DNA from: Faecalibacterium sp. CAG:1138
GTDB lineage: Bacteria > Bacillota > Clostridia > Christensenellales > CAG-917
Reading direction: 5' to 3'
Assembly (NCBI GenBank): GCA_000434675.1
Contig: HF988631.1
Coordinates: 34,513-52,731, forward strand
DNA: 18,219 nt
Position 1 is the stretch's first letter. Each line of letters starts with the position of its first letter. This document shows, piece by piece, positions 1 through 8,836 of this stretch. Both the position numbers and the translations under genes were made by a program. The notes beneath the pieces are model-generated. The model made no database searches. It was not told where the DNA came from and was given only the letters and a program-made list of their open reading frames with translations.

Positions 1-1348
1 GGTTCAGAAGGTTGGTGATGGTGGTTTTGCCTGCGCCCGTCGCGCCGACGAAAGCCACTTTCTGTCCCGGTTTTGCATACAGACTTACGTCGTGCAAAAC
101 GATTTTGTCAGGCACGTACCCAAAGTCCACGTCCACCATCTGAATGTCGCCCTTAAGCTCGGTGTAGGTGACGGAGCCGTCCGCGGTGTGCGGATGTTTC
201 CAGGCCCATTTGCCCGTTCTCTTTTCCGATTCGGTGATGACGCCATCGTCCAAGATTTCGGCGTTAACCAAGGTTACGTAGCCGTTGTCCGTTTCGGGTT
301 GCTCGTCCATAAGCGAGAAAATACGTTCCGCGCCCGCAAGCGCCATAACGATATAGTTGATTTGTTGCGACAGCATGGACACCTGATTCGTGAACTGACG
401 TCCCATCGTCAAAAAGCCCACAACTATCGGAATCAGCACTTCTTTGGTCTTTGCTATGCCCATGAACCCCACGTTCGTGGATTCGGTGATAACCATAACC
501 GATCCGATAAACGCCAACAAAACGTACATGATGTTTCCGAGGTTGCCCATGATAGGCCCCAGCATGTTGGAATAGGCGTTGGCCTTGTAGGCGTCCTCGA
601 ACAAGCGACCGTTGACTTCGTCGAAGTCTTTTTCGCTGGCTTCTTCGTGGCAGAAAACCTTGACCACCTTTTGTCCGTGCATCATTTCCTCGATGAAGCC
701 TTCGGTTTCACCCAAAGATTTTTGGTGGCGGATAAAGTATTTCGCGCTGTTTCCGCCCACCTTTTTGGCCGTTAGAAGCATAAGCGCCACGCACGCGAAA
801 ACGATAAGCGAAAGCCACAGGCTGTAGTAAAGCATAACCACCAGAAGCACGACCACCATAACGCTTGACTGCACGATGGTCGGCAAACTTTCGCTGACGA
901 GCTGACGCAGAGTGTCGATGTCGTTGGTGTAGTGGCTCATGATGTCGCCGTGGGTATTTTGGTCGAAATACTTTATAGGCAGGTTTTGCATCTTGTTGAA
1001 CATTTTTATACGGGTTTCGTTCAGAAAGTTTTGCGAAACGTGCGCCATAATAAAGCCCTGCACCGTTCTTGCCGCTATGCCGGCAAGATACACGCAACCC
1101 ATAACGATCACGCCCTTAAGCAGGCTTTTGAACACTTCTTCCATCACGCTGTCGGCGACGATGTTTTCAAGCATATTGACGATGTAAATGCTGGCCGCGC
1201 TGGTGGATATCGCGCTCACGACGAGGCATATTCCCACCAGAATAAGCTGACCTTTGTACATTTTGAAAAGCTCGGACATAAGCCGCTTTATCGTTCCGAA
1301 AGCGTGCTTGGTGCCGCCTATGTTTCCTCTGAGTTTAGGTCCCGGCAT
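1..1348 (-). CDS. ABC exporter half-transporter, catalytic-type partner (partial, C-terminus outside window)
   Basis: This is one half of a type IV (ABCB-like) exporter: an N-terminal transmembrane domain fused to an ATPase domain, expected to pump drugs, lipids or peptides out of the cell as a heterodimer with the gene just upstream. The reading frame begins MPGPKLRGNIGGTK and runs off the window edge. About 449 codons are visible, covering the whole membrane domain and the start of the ATPase domain, including a fully canonical Walker A (GATGAGKT, residues 435-442, bases 46-23). The signature motif, Walker B and switch histidine lie outside the window. The ATG overlaps the TAA of the upstream half by one base (TAATG), so the two are almost certainly translationally coupled. 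The partner has a degenerate nucleotide site, so this half is expected to carry the catalytic glutamate. Substrate is unknown. Confidence 0.93.
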   Translation of the reverse strand, partial: MPGPKLRGNIGGTKHAFGTIKRLMSELFKMYKGQLILVGICLVVSAISTSAASIYIVNMLENIVADSVMEEVFKSLLKGVIVMGCVYLAGIAARTVQGFIMAHVSQNFLNETRIKMFNKMQNLPIKYFDQNTHGDIMSHYTNDIDTLRQLVSESLPTIVQSSVMVVVLLVVMLYYSLWLSLIVFACVALMLLTAKKVGGNSAKYFIRHQKSLGETEGFIEEMMHGQKVVKVFCHEEASEKDFDEVNGRLFEDAYKANAYSNMLGPIMGNLGNIMYVLLAFIGSVMVITESTNVGFMGIAKTKEVLIPIVVGFLTMGRQFTNQVSMLSQQINYIVMALAGAERIFSLMDEQPETDNGYVTLVNAEILDDGVITESEKRTGKWAWKHPHTADGSVTYTELKGDIQMVDVDFGYVPDKIVLHDVSLYAKPGQKVAFVGATGAGKTTITNLLN

Positions 1349-3186
1349 TATTCGTCACCTCCCTGTCTGTTCTGAGAAGTGTAAACTTCCCTGTAGATTT
1401 CGGACGTGGCCATAAGCTTTTCGTGCGGGCCGAAGTCCACCACCTTACCGCCGTCCATAACGATGATTTTGTCTGCGTCCTGAACGCTTGCTATGCGCTG
1501 GGCGATGATAAATTTGGTCGTATTCGGAATTTGCGTTTTGAACGCCTGACGAATGAGCGCGTCGGTTCGGGTGTCCACCGCGCTGGTGCTGTCGTCCAGA
1601 ATGAGGATTTTAGGGTTTTTCAGAAGCGCCCTTGCAATGCAAAGCCTCTGCTTTTGTCCGCCGGAAACGTTGGTGCCTCCCTGCTCGATATGCGTGTCGT
1701 AGCCGTCAGGGAAGCTCATAACGAATTCGTCTGCCTGCGCGAGCTTTGCCGCGTGGCGGACTTCCTCGTCGGTTGCGTTCGGGTTTCCCCACCTGAGGTT
1801 TTCGGCGATAGTGCCGGAAAACAGCAAATTTTTCTGCAACACGAAAGCCACCTCGTTTCTGAGGGTTTCGAGGTCGTAGTCCTTAACGTCCCGTCCGCCG
1901 ACGTAAACGGTGCCTTCGGTGGCGTCGTAAAGACGGCATATAAGCTGCACAAGCGTCGTTTTCGACGAACCCGTGCCGCCGATAATGCCTATCGTTTCGC
2001 CGGATTTTATGTCGAGGTCGATGTCGGAAAGCGCAAATTTTTCGGCCTTTTCGGAATATTTGAAGCTGACGTTATCGAACCTCACGCTGCCGTCTGCCAC
2101 TTCCGTGACGGGATTTTCCGGATTTTTGATGGTGCTTTCTTCAAATAAAACTTCCGTAACCCTCTTGGTCGATTCAACCGCCATGGAGCACATAAACAGC
2201 ACCATTGTGAGCATCATCAGGCTCATCAGCGTCTGCATGGAATAGGACAGCAGACTCGTGATTTCGCCGATGCCGAAGCTGTCGCCGAACGGCGCCGGAT
2301 CGAAATAGCCTATCGCTATAAGGCTGCCCAAAAAGATGACTCCGAGCATAATGGTGTACATCATGCCCATCATAAGAGGGTTTGAAAGCGCAACGATTTT
2401 TTCCGCTTTTTCAAAGTCGCGGCACACTTCGTCGGAGGCTTTTTTGAACTTGCCTTTCTCGTAGTCTTCCCTGACGTAAGCCTTCACCACGCGCATTGCC
2501 TTGACGTTTTCCTGCACGCTTTCGTTAAGCTTGTCGTACTTTTTGAAAACCCTGTTGAATATCGGCGTAACCGTACCCATAAGCAATCCGCCCAAAACGG
2601 CCAGAACAAGCACCACGCCCACCTGGAAAAGCGACATGGTTTTGCTGATTTTGAGCGTCATAACGAGGCTGAACACGAACATCAACGGCGCTCTTACCGC
2701 CGTTCTGATGATGACCATGTAGGCGTTCTGAATGTTTCCCACGTCCGTCGTCAGACGGGTAACCAGGCTCGACGTGCTGAATTTGTCGACGTTTGCAAAG
2801 CTAAAGCTTTGCACCTTGTAAAACAAATCGTGGCGCAGATTTTTTGCGAACCCCGCCGACGCCTTTGCCGATATTTTCGCGGCGTATGCGCCCGCGCCCA
2901 GACTTATCGTGGCGCAAAGCACCAGAAACAGCCCGTGATACACTATCGCGAGAAGCGCGTTTCCGCCGGACATCGAGGTTATGAAACGGTTGATGTCTCC
3001 GACTATGCTATCCGTTGCCGAAGTAGTATTGCTTGCCAACCCTTCGAGCGTGTTTATCATGCTTGCCGTAAATAGCGGAATAGTACATTCCATCAGCACT
3101 TCCACCGCAATCAGAAGCGGCGAAAGCCAGCTTAGGGCCCTGTACTCCCTTACGGAGCCTAAAAGTTTCCTTATCTTTTCCAACAT
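1348..3186 (-). CDS. ABC exporter half-transporter with degenerate ATPase site
   Basis: A 612-residue fused membrane/ATPase exporter subunit of full family length. Residues about 20-340 form the six-helix membrane domain and 365-605 the nucleotide-binding domain. Visible motifs are a Walker A variant GGTGSSKT (403-410; the usual glycine before lysine is S408), signature VSGGQ (507-511) and Walker B ILILDD (527-532). The residue after the Walker B aspartate is D532 where hydrolytic sites have glutamate, and the switch position is Q563 (IIAQR) where active subunits have histidine. This is the pattern of the non-catalytic half of heterodimeric exporters such as TM287/288, LmrCD and BmrCD. It starts 22 bp after the marR stop with an AAGGA ribosome binding site, and its stop overlaps the start of the partner gene. 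The operon order marR-ABC-ABC suggests export induced by a MarR ligand, perhaps a toxic or antimicrobial compound; that role is inferred. Confidence 0.95.
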   Translation of the reverse strand: MLEKIRKLLGSVREYRALSWLSPLLIAVEVLMECTIPLFTASMINTLEGLASNTTSATDSIVGDINRFITSMSGGNALLAIVYHGLFLVLCATISLGAGAYAAKISAKASAGFAKNLRHDLFYKVQSFSFANVDKFSTSSLVTRLTTDVGNIQNAYMVIIRTAVRAPLMFVFSLVMTLKISKTMSLFQVGVVLVLAVLGGLLMGTVTPIFNRVFKKYDKLNESVQENVKAMRVVKAYVREDYEKGKFKKASDEVCRDFEKAEKIVALSNPLMMGMMYTIMLGVIFLGSLIAIGYFDPAPFGDSFGIGEITSLLSYSMQTLMSLMMLTMVLFMCSMAVESTKRVTEVLFEESTIKNPENPVTEVADGSVRFDNVSFKYSEKAEKFALSDIDLDIKSGETIGIIGGTGSSKTTLVQLICRLYDATEGTVYVGGRDVKDYDLETLRNEVAFVLQKNLLFSGTIAENLRWGNPNATDEEVRHAAKLAQADEFVMSFPDGYDTHIEQGGTNVSGGQKQRLCIARALLKNPKILILDDSTSAVDTRTDALIRQAFKTQIPNTTKFIIAQRIASVQDADKIIVMDGGKVVDFGPHEKLMATSEIYREVYTSQNRQGGDE

Positions 3187-3208
3187 ATTTGTTCCTTATA
3201 TATAAGAT

Positions 3209-3640
3209 TTACTTCAGCAAATTTTGTTTGCACTTGTCGATGACGGCGAAGAACGTTTCGAGGTCTTCGTCGCTTATTCCTTCGAGCATATCCTTTTCGA
3301 CACCGTCGAAGGTTTTCAGCGTTTCCTCGAGGACCAGTCGCCCTTTATCCGTCAAAGTCAGCATTTTCAGCCGCTGATCGTGCGGCGCGTTTTTTCTTTC
3401 GATAAAACCGTTCTGCTCCATAAGTTTAAGCATTTCGGTCATAGTCGAGCGGCGGCAGTTGAAATGTTCCTCCACGTCCTTTTGGTAGCACACCTCGTCG
3501 CCCCTTGCGTTCAGAAATCCTAAAATTCTGCCCTGCGAGGCGGTAAGTCCCTCAAGATCCTTTTCGGCGTTTATGCCGTCTACTTTTCGTTTTATGAGGT
3601 TTGAAAGCGTCCTGCATTCGAACCCTACCGTTTTTTTCAC
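3209..3640 (-). CDS. MarR-family transcriptional repressor
   Basis: A 143-residue winged helix-turn-helix regulator of typical MarR length. The N-terminal dimerisation helix is followed by the DNA-binding core (about residues 30-100): the recognition-helix region near residues 62-75 (NCRRSTMTEMLKLM) and the wing with the family DxR signature (D88/R90, then LTLTDKG at 95-100). The C-terminal helices (102-143) complete the dimer interface. The GTG at 3640 is preferred because AAAAGGAG (3654-3647) sits 6 nt upstream of it; a TTG at 3667 would also be in frame but has no such site. It is the first gene of the operon with the two ABC exporter halves, and the inverted repeat just downstream of its -10 box points to autorepression. 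Three cysteines (C9, C51, C62) are present; redox sensing is possible but unsupported. Confidence 0.93.
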   Translation of the reverse strand: MKKTVGFECRTLSNLIKRKVDGINAEKDLEGLTASQGRILGFLNARGDEVCYQKDVEEHFNCRRSTMTEMLKLMEQNGFIERKNAPHDQRLKMLTLTDKGRLVLEETLKTFDGVEKDMLEGISDEDLETFFAVIDKCKQNLLK

Positions 3641-3674
3641 CGTTTGCTCCTTTTGTTTGTAAAACAACCAAATT

Positions 3675-3690
3675 TGTTAGCGTACTAACA
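3675..3690. promoter_or_regulatory. Probable MarR operator (perfect 6-bp inverted repeat)
   Basis: TGTTAG-CGTA-CTAACA is a perfect inverted repeat with a 4-nt centre. It directly abuts and shares one base with the -10 box of the marR promoter, so a bound repressor would block the start site. Size and symmetry fit MarR-family operators. Assignment to this particular MarR protein is inferred from position. Confidence 0.75.
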
Positions 3691-3718
3691 TTTTATACGC
3701 AAATATTTTTATTGTCAA
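3690..3718 (-). promoter_or_regulatory. marR-ABC operon promoter
   Basis: On the minus strand, -35 TTGACA (3718-3713), a 17-bp spacer and -10 TAAAAT (3695-3690) form a near-consensus housekeeping sigma promoter. The transcript would begin around 3684 inside the inverted repeat, about 45 nt before the marR start codon. Confidence 0.85.
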
Positions 3719-3818
3719 CAGCTTACGCAAAATTTTTGCAATGTTTTTTGCATATTTTCAAAAAATCGCCGTCGAAAATTAAAGCGAGCTTAAAAACCTT
3801 TTATTTGATTGAAAAAGC

Positions 3819-3846
3819 GTGCAATTTCGAAATTATGTGTTATACT
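3819..3846 (+). promoter_or_regulatory. trkA promoter (extended -10)
   Basis: The sequence TGTTATACT (3838-3846) is an extended -10 element, with TATACT at 3841-3846. Only a poor -35 (GTGCAA, 3819-3824, 16-bp spacer) precedes it. The start site would lie about 45 nt before the trkA ATG, leaving no room for a long riboswitch. The remainder of the gap between marR and trkA (3719-3818) is AT-rich and shows nothing else recognisable. Confidence 0.6.
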
Positions 3847-3898
3847 TACAATTAAGGTTTTATTACAACCCAAAAATAAGCTTATTTAGGAGTATTCA

Positions 3899-5269
3899 AT
3901 GAGAATAGTCATCGCAGGATGCGGGAAAATCGGCAAAGCAATAACCGGCAGTCTGGTGGCCGACGGGCACGAAGTGGTCGTGATCGACAGCAAACCGGAG
4001 GTTATCAAAACCGTTTCCAACACTTACGACATAATGGGAATATGCGGCAGCGCAACCGATTCGGACGTGCTGAAAGACGCGGGCGTAAACCGCGCGGAGC
4101 TGTTTATTGCGCTCACGGGTTCCGACGAACTCAATATGCTCTGCTGTTTTATGGCCAAAAAACTCGGCGCCAAGCACACCGTTGCAAGGATCAGGGATCT
4201 GGAAAACAACGACACCGGCTTCGATTTTATGAAACAGCAGCTTGAACTGTCGCTTTCGGTAAATCCGGAGCTTCTGACCGCAGAAGCCATATATCAGATT
4301 CTGAAGCTGCCTTCCGCCATCAAGGTGGAAACCTTCAGCAGCAGCCGCATGGAAATGGTGGAACTGTATCTGCCGCAAAACACTGCCGTCGAAGGCGTTT
4401 CGCTCGGCGAGCTCAGAAAAAAATTCAAAACCCCGTTTTTGGTTTCGGTCGTCGGAAGAGGCGACAAGGTTTTCATTCCGGGCGGCGACTTTGCCCTGAA
4501 AGCGGGCGACAAAATCGGGCTCCTCGCCGAAAAAGACGACATCGGCAAAATTCTGGAGATTCTGGAAATTCAGCACAAAAAGGTCAAGAGCGTCATTATT
4601 ATGGGCGCGGGCATAACTTCGGGATATCTGGCGTCGCTCCTCAACAACGATCATATCGAAGTCAAAATCATCGAAAAAGACGAAGCGGTCTGCGAAAAAA
4701 TGTGCGAGGCTCTGCCATCCGGCTGCACCGTCGTTTGCGGCGACGGAATGAGTCAGGATCTTTTGACGGAAGAAGGGCTGGACTCTGCCGACGCCTTCGT
4801 TGCGCTTTCGGGCATGAGCGAATCCAACATCCTCATTTCCTTCTACGCCATGCAGAAAAACGTGTCCAAAGTCATCAGCAAGGTCAACCGCGACGAGCTT
4901 TCGGGCATTGCCGAAAAGCTGGGGCTGGAGTGCGTCGTTTCCCCTAAGAGCATCGTTGCCGACGTCGTGCTTCAATACGCGCGCGCGTTGGACAAATCCT
5001 CCGGAGACAGCCAGATCGAAACTCTTTATTCGGTTATGGGCGGCCTTGCCGAAGCGCACGAATTTGCCGTTTTGCCGGACTTCAAATTCACCGATATTCC
5101 GCTTAAAGACCTGCTCAGAAACTCGGATATTCTGGTTGCGGGCATAGTTCGAGGACACAAAGCGATTATCCCCGGCGGCGACGACGTTATAAAAGAAAAA
5201 GACAAAGTCATCGTCATCACCACCACCAAAAATCAAATCTACAAACTTTCGGACGTTTTCCGCAAATAG
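3899..5269 (+). CDS. trkA: Trk system potassium uptake protein TrkA
   Basis: A 456-residue cytoplasmic regulatory subunit that gates the TrkH channel in response to nucleotide (NAD(H)/ATP) binding. It is the full-length, internally duplicated TrkA type: two Rossmann RCK-N domains, each followed by an RCK-C domain. The first has GCGKIG (7-12) with the acidic D30 at the end of the second strand; the second has GAGITSG (236-242) with E259 in the equivalent place. RCK-C domains lie at about 150-220 and 385-455, sharing the FIPGGD/IIPGGD loops. The ATG follows AGGAG at a 6-nt spacing. The trkH start is 7 bp after the stop, so the two genes form an operon encoding one complete transporter. Confidence 0.96.
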   Translation: MRIVIAGCGKIGKAITGSLVADGHEVVVIDSKPEVIKTVSNTYDIMGICGSATDSDVLKDAGVNRAELFIALTGSDELNMLCCFMAKKLGAKHTVARIRDLENNDTGFDFMKQQLELSLSVNPELLTAEAIYQILKLPSAIKVETFSSSRMEMVELYLPQNTAVEGVSLGELRKKFKTPFLVSVVGRGDKVFIPGGDFALKAGDKIGLLAEKDDIGKILEILEIQHKKVKSVIIMGAGITSGYLASLLNNDHIEVKIIEKDEAVCEKMCEALPSGCTVVCGDGMSQDLLTEEGLDSADAFVALSGMSESNILISFYAMQKNVSKVISKVNRDELSGIAEKLGLECVVSPKSIVADVVLQYARALDKSSGDSQIETLYSVMGGLAEAHEFAVLPDFKFTDIPLKDLLRNSDILVAGIVRGHKAIIPGGDDVIKEKDKVIVITTTKNQIYKLSDVFRK

Positions 5270-5276
5270 GTGTTAT

Positions 5277-6734
5277 ATGAATTTCAAAATGATTTTCAAC
5301 ACTACGGGCAGGGTTCTCAAAACCGAAGCCGCGATGCTGGCGTTGCCTCTTTTGGTGAGCGTTATCTATAAGGAAACCTGCGCCTGGGGCTTTCTGGCCG
5401 CCATTGCCGTGGCTTTGGCGCTCGGCTTCGCCCTGACGCTGGCGTTCAGGCCCGACGACAGACGCATCTACACCAAGGAAGGCCTCGTTACCGTTGCGCT
5501 TATATGGATGTCCGTTTCGGCAATCGGAGCTTTGCCGTTCGTCATATCGGGGGATATTCCCAACTACGTGGACGCCCTTTTCGAAACGATCAGCGGCTTC
5601 ACCACCACAGGCGCCTCCATCGTAACCGACGTCGAATCGCTCGGCAAAGGCATTTTGTTCTGGCGCAGTTTCACGCACTGGATCGGCGGCATGGGCGTTC
5701 TCGTGTTCGTGATGGCGGTAACTTCAAAAACAACGGATCGTTCGATTCACCTTCTCCGCGCCGAAATGCCGGGGCAGGAAGTGGACAAAATCGTTCCGCG
5801 CGCGAAAGACACCGCTCTTATTCTCTACGTCATCTACACCGTTATGACGGCCGTTTTGGTGGTTATGCTCCTTTGCGGCGGCATGAGCCTCTACGACAGC
5901 GTGGTTCACGCATTCGGCGCGGCAGGCACCGGCGGATTTTCGATCAAGGCCGACGGCATCGCAGGCTACAACGCCTATATACAATGGGTTCTTGCGATAT
6001 TCATGCTGCTTTTCAGCGTCAACTTCAACCTCTACTACGTCGTTTTGATCGGCAAATTCAAAAACTTCTTTAAGTCGACCGAGCTTTGGGTTTTCGTCGG
6101 AGTGGTGTTTGTCGGCGTAACCACGGTGACTCTGAACATTTTGTCGTCGTGCCAGAACTTTGCCGAAGCCTTAAGGCTCGGAACCTTCCAGGTTTCCTCC
6201 ATCGTTTCCACGACGGGCTACGCCACCGCGGACTTCAATGCTTGGCCGACGCTTTCAAAAACCGTTCTGCTTCTTCTGATGCTTATGGGCGGATGCGCAG
6301 GTTCCACGGCAGGAGGATTCAAAGTTTCAAGGCTGGTCATAATCATCAAAAAAATCTTCGGAAATCTCAAAAAAGCCGTCCACCCGAGGACGACAAACGT
6401 CATCAAAATGGACGGAAAAAGAGTGCCGGACGAAACCATTGAGGGCGTAACGAGTTATTCTCTCGTATATATGCTTCTGCTGTTTCTGATCGTTCTGCTC
6501 CTATCCTTCGATACGCGCCTTCCTTCATCTTCGGCGCTCGAAACCAACATAACGGCCGCAGTCAGCTGTTTCAACAACGTCGGCCCGGGGCTCAGCCTTG
6601 TCGGCCCGGCCGAAAACTACGCCTTCTATTCGCACTTTTCCAAAATCGTCCTCTCATTTGCAATGCTTCTGGGAAGGCTGGAAATTTATCCGATTCTTCT
6701 TACTCTAAGTCCGATGTTTTGGATAAAAAAATAG
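5277..6734 (+). CDS. trkH: Trk-type potassium channel/transporter subunit TrkH
   Basis: A 485-residue integral membrane protein, the ion-conducting subunit partnered with TrkA. It has the four repeated membrane-pore-membrane units of the SKT superfamily, plus the extra N-terminal helices of TrkH. The four selectivity-filter loops are visible: FTTTGAS (about 108-114), AGTGGFS (216-222), STTGYA (311-316) and NNVGPG (433-438). The intramembrane gating loop is GGCAGSTAGGFK (338-349). The start ATG has an AGGTG ribosome binding site overlapping the trkA stop. The gene ends 10 bp before the bidirectional terminator. The class is clear; whether it carries K+ alone or with H+/Na+ cannot be read from the sequence. 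Confidence 0.96.
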   Translation: MNFKMIFNTTGRVLKTEAAMLALPLLVSVIYKETCAWGFLAAIAVALALGFALTLAFRPDDRRIYTKEGLVTVALIWMSVSAIGALPFVISGDIPNYVDALFETISGFTTTGASIVTDVESLGKGILFWRSFTHWIGGMGVLVFVMAVTSKTTDRSIHLLRAEMPGQEVDKIVPRAKDTALILYVIYTVMTAVLVVMLLCGGMSLYDSVVHAFGAAGTGGFSIKADGIAGYNAYIQWVLAIFMLLFSVNFNLYYVVLIGKFKNFFKSTELWVFVGVVFVGVTTVTLNILSSCQNFAEALRLGTFQVSSIVSTTGYATADFNAWPTLSKTVLLLLMLMGGCAGSTAGGFKVSRLVIIIKKIFGNLKKAVHPRTTNVIKMDGKRVPDETIEGVTSYSLVYMLLLFLIVLLLSFDTRLPSSSALETNITAAVSCFNNVGPGLSLVGPAENYAFYSHFSKIVLSFAMLLGRLEIYPILLTLSPMFWIKK

Positions 6735-6744
6735 GTTTACAATC

Positions 6745-6774
6745 AAAAAACGGCAGCTAAACTGCCGTTTTTTT
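6745..6774. terminator. Bidirectional intrinsic terminator between trkH and ktrA
   Basis: CGGCAG (6751-6756), loop CTAAA and CTGCCG (6762-6767) form a perfect hairpin flanked by six A on the left and seven T on the right. Transcripts from either side therefore end in a U-tract. It serves both convergent potassium operons. Confidence 0.93.
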
Positions 6775-6785
6775 GTTTTTTTGCA

Positions 6786-7442
6786 CTATCTGCGTTTACC
6801 GTTCGCAAATTCAAGCACTTTGGCCGTTTCTCCGAAAACAAGAATATGGTCGCCTTCCGCAAAAGCGTGCTCCGCTGACGGCAACAACGGCTTTTTTTGA
6901 GAATTTTTAATGATAAGAATATTAAGTCCGAATTTTTTCCTCGAATCCACGTCGACAACCGTTTTTCCTATCCATTTGGAAGGAACGGCTATTTCCAGAA
7001 TTGCGTGGTCGGAATCGATTTCGATGTAATCGAAAACCTTTCGGCTGTTCAATTTTACCGCCAATTTTTCCGCAATATCTTCGTCGGGATAAACCACTTC
7101 GTCCGCGCCGCATCTCAGCAAGAACTTTTTTTGAATACTCGTCGCGGCCTTCGACACGATGTACTTGGCACCCAAATCTTTCAATAACGACGTTATTTCC
7201 AATGACGACTGAAAATCGTCGCCTATTGCCACTATGCAACAATCGTAAGACGGAACGTCCAAAGACTTCAAGTTGTTCACGTTGGCGCAATTCGCGATAA
7301 GGGCGTTGGAATATTCGGAAGACAGCGCGTTCACCGCTTCCTCGTTTTTGTCGACGATCATAACTTCATCGCCCATTGCCCTAAGTTTTTCGCCAAGCGT
7401 TGTGCCGAATTTTCCGAGACCTATAAGTAAAATCGATTTCAT
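6786..7442 (-). CDS. ktrA: Ktr potassium uptake regulatory subunit KtrA
   Basis: A 218-residue single-unit RCK protein, half the length of TrkA, which is the KtrA/KtrC type. These form an octameric ring under the KtrB dimer, bind ATP/ADP in the RCK-N domain and, in Bacillus and Staphylococcus, c-di-AMP in the RCK-C domain. GLGKFG (8-13) and D31 mark the nucleotide site; the RCK-C part is about residues 136-212. The second ATG (7442) is chosen because AAAGGA lies 8 nt upstream of it; the ATG at 7448 sits only about 4 nt from the same site. It begins 12 bp after the ktrB stop, an operon pair. It terminates at the hairpin shared with trkH. Confidence 0.93.
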   Translation of the reverse strand: MKSILLIGLGKFGTTLGEKLRAMGDEVMIVDKNEEAVNALSSEYSNALIANCANVNNLKSLDVPSYDCCIVAIGDDFQSSLEITSLLKDLGAKYIVSKAATSIQKKFLLRCGADEVVYPDEDIAEKLAVKLNSRKVFDYIEIDSDHAILEIAVPSKWIGKTVVDVDSRKKFGLNILIIKNSQKKPLLPSAEHAFAEGDHILVFGETAKVLEFANGKRR

Positions 7443-7454
7443 AAGCATTTTCCT

Positions 7455-8810
7455 TTATCCGATCAAAATATTTCCCACGGGCTTTTTAACGTCGTCGGAA
7501 GTCGCGGTTTTTCCGAAAGCGAGAGCAAACGTAAGTATTCCGACTCTGCCCGTAAACATCAACAGAATCACGATGAGCTTCGAAACGGAAGACAACAGCG
7601 GCGTCGCGCTCATCGAAAGCCCCACCGTGCCGAGCGCGGAAACGACTTCGAACAGCAGCTGTTTAAACGACAAAATTTCGTCCGGTTCGATCGCGCACAG
7701 CGTGATCGTTGAAAAAACGACGATCAACAAACAAGAAGAAAAAACGGCTAGCGCCTGATTTATCGCTGAAGAATCGATTCTCCTCGAGCCGATCGTAACG
7801 TCCCTTTTTCCCTTAAACGCTGCAACCATTCCCATCAATATAACGGCCATCGTCCCTACTTTTACACCGCCCGCAGTGCTCCCCGAGCCGCCGCCGATAA
7901 ACATCAACACTACCGTCAGAAGATATCCGCTGTCGGACAGCGAAAGCAAATCGGTCGTATTGAATCCTGCCGTTCTCGGCGTTGTCGCATTGAAGAAAGC
8001 CACCAGCAGTTTCTGACCGAAAGTATATCCGTCGTACGTAGGATTGTTCCTTTCGAAAATCATAAACAGCGCCGTGGATACGATCAATAGCCATACCGTA
8101 GAAACGAGCATGACTTTGGTGTAAACGCCGTATTTCGAAAATTTCAATCCGTTATCTTTTATGTCGCTCCATACGACGAATCCCAGTCCGCCTATAATGA
8201 TAAGAAACGCCAACGTAAGCGTTATCACCGGATCGGTTGCCTGACCGGTGAACGAAACGAATTTCGCTCCTTGAGTTCCCATAAGGTCGAACCCTGCGTT
8301 GCAGAAAGCCGAAACCGAATGCCAGACGGCGAAATAGATACCTTTTCCCCAGCCGAACATCGGCACGAATCGCGTTGCAAGCAAAATCGCTCCGCCCGAT
8401 TCGAAAATCGCCGTTCCGAGCAAAATTCTCTTCGAAATCCCTTTCAGATCCGACAGTTTTCCTATCCCAGCCGATTGCATCATGGCAATTTTTCCGTGCA
8501 TCGCCATGTTTCTGTTTATGATTCTGTAAACCATGGTTACGAAAGTCATAAACCCCAAACCGCCGATTTGTATAAGCAAAATAATAACTATTTGCCCGAA
8601 CGTCGTCCAGTGAGTGCCCGAATCGTACGGCACAAGGCCCGTAACGCAAGTGGCACTGGTGGAGGTAAACAGCGCATTAATGTACGTCGTTTTTTCCGTC
8701 GAAGCAAACGGCAACATTAATAGTAAGCTGCCTGCGACGATCACCAAAAAATAGCCTATGGTCAGGTTCTGCCAGACAGATAATTTAATTTTATATCTTT
8801 TGCGGTTCAT
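7455..8810 (-). CDS. ktrB: Ktr potassium uptake membrane subunit KtrB
   Basis: A 451-residue membrane protein of usual KtrB length, lacking the extra N-terminal helices of TrkH. Four membrane-pore-membrane repeats are shown by the filter loops ATCVTGL (53-59), FCNAGFD (169-175), TPRTAGFN (277-284) and LGTVGLS (393-399). The gating loop is GGGSGSTAGGVK (307-318), and MFTGRVG (418-424) is a conserved C-terminal signature. KtrB proteins are Na+-dependent K+ translocators in characterised bacteria. The N-terminus is basic (MNRKRYKIK). It is first in the ktrB-ktrA operon, with a consensus promoter about 27 bp upstream of the start codon. This is the second complete K+ uptake system in the window. 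Confidence 0.96.
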   Translation of the reverse strand: MNRKRYKIKLSVWQNLTIGYFLVIVAGSLLLMLPFASTEKTTYINALFTSTSATCVTGLVPYDSGTHWTTFGQIVIILLIQIGGLGFMTFVTMVYRIINRNMAMHGKIAMMQSAGIGKLSDLKGISKRILLGTAIFESGGAILLATRFVPMFGWGKGIYFAVWHSVSAFCNAGFDLMGTQGAKFVSFTGQATDPVITLTLAFLIIIGGLGFVVWSDIKDNGLKFSKYGVYTKVMLVSTVWLLIVSTALFMIFERNNPTYDGYTFGQKLLVAFFNATTPRTAGFNTTDLLSLSDSGYLLTVVLMFIGGGSGSTAGGVKVGTMAVILMGMVAAFKGKRDVTIGSRRIDSSAINQALAVFSSCLLIVVFSTITLCAIEPDEILSFKQLLFEVVSALGTVGLSMSATPLLSSVSKLIVILLMFTGRVGILTFALAFGKTATSDDVKKPVGNILIG

Positions 8811-8836
8811 TTTCGTCCCTGCGATAATTTTGCCTA

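Noticed and set aside
3641..3667. TTG start 27 bases upstream for the MarR gene
   Set aside because: The ribosome binding site AAAAGGAG lies downstream of this TTG and correctly spaced for the GTG at 3640.
3896..5236. A 446-codon open frame on the minus strand opposite trkA
   Set aside because: It is an antisense shadow of trkA caused by codon bias; no ribosome binding site or family-like motif, while trkA is full length with conserved motifs.
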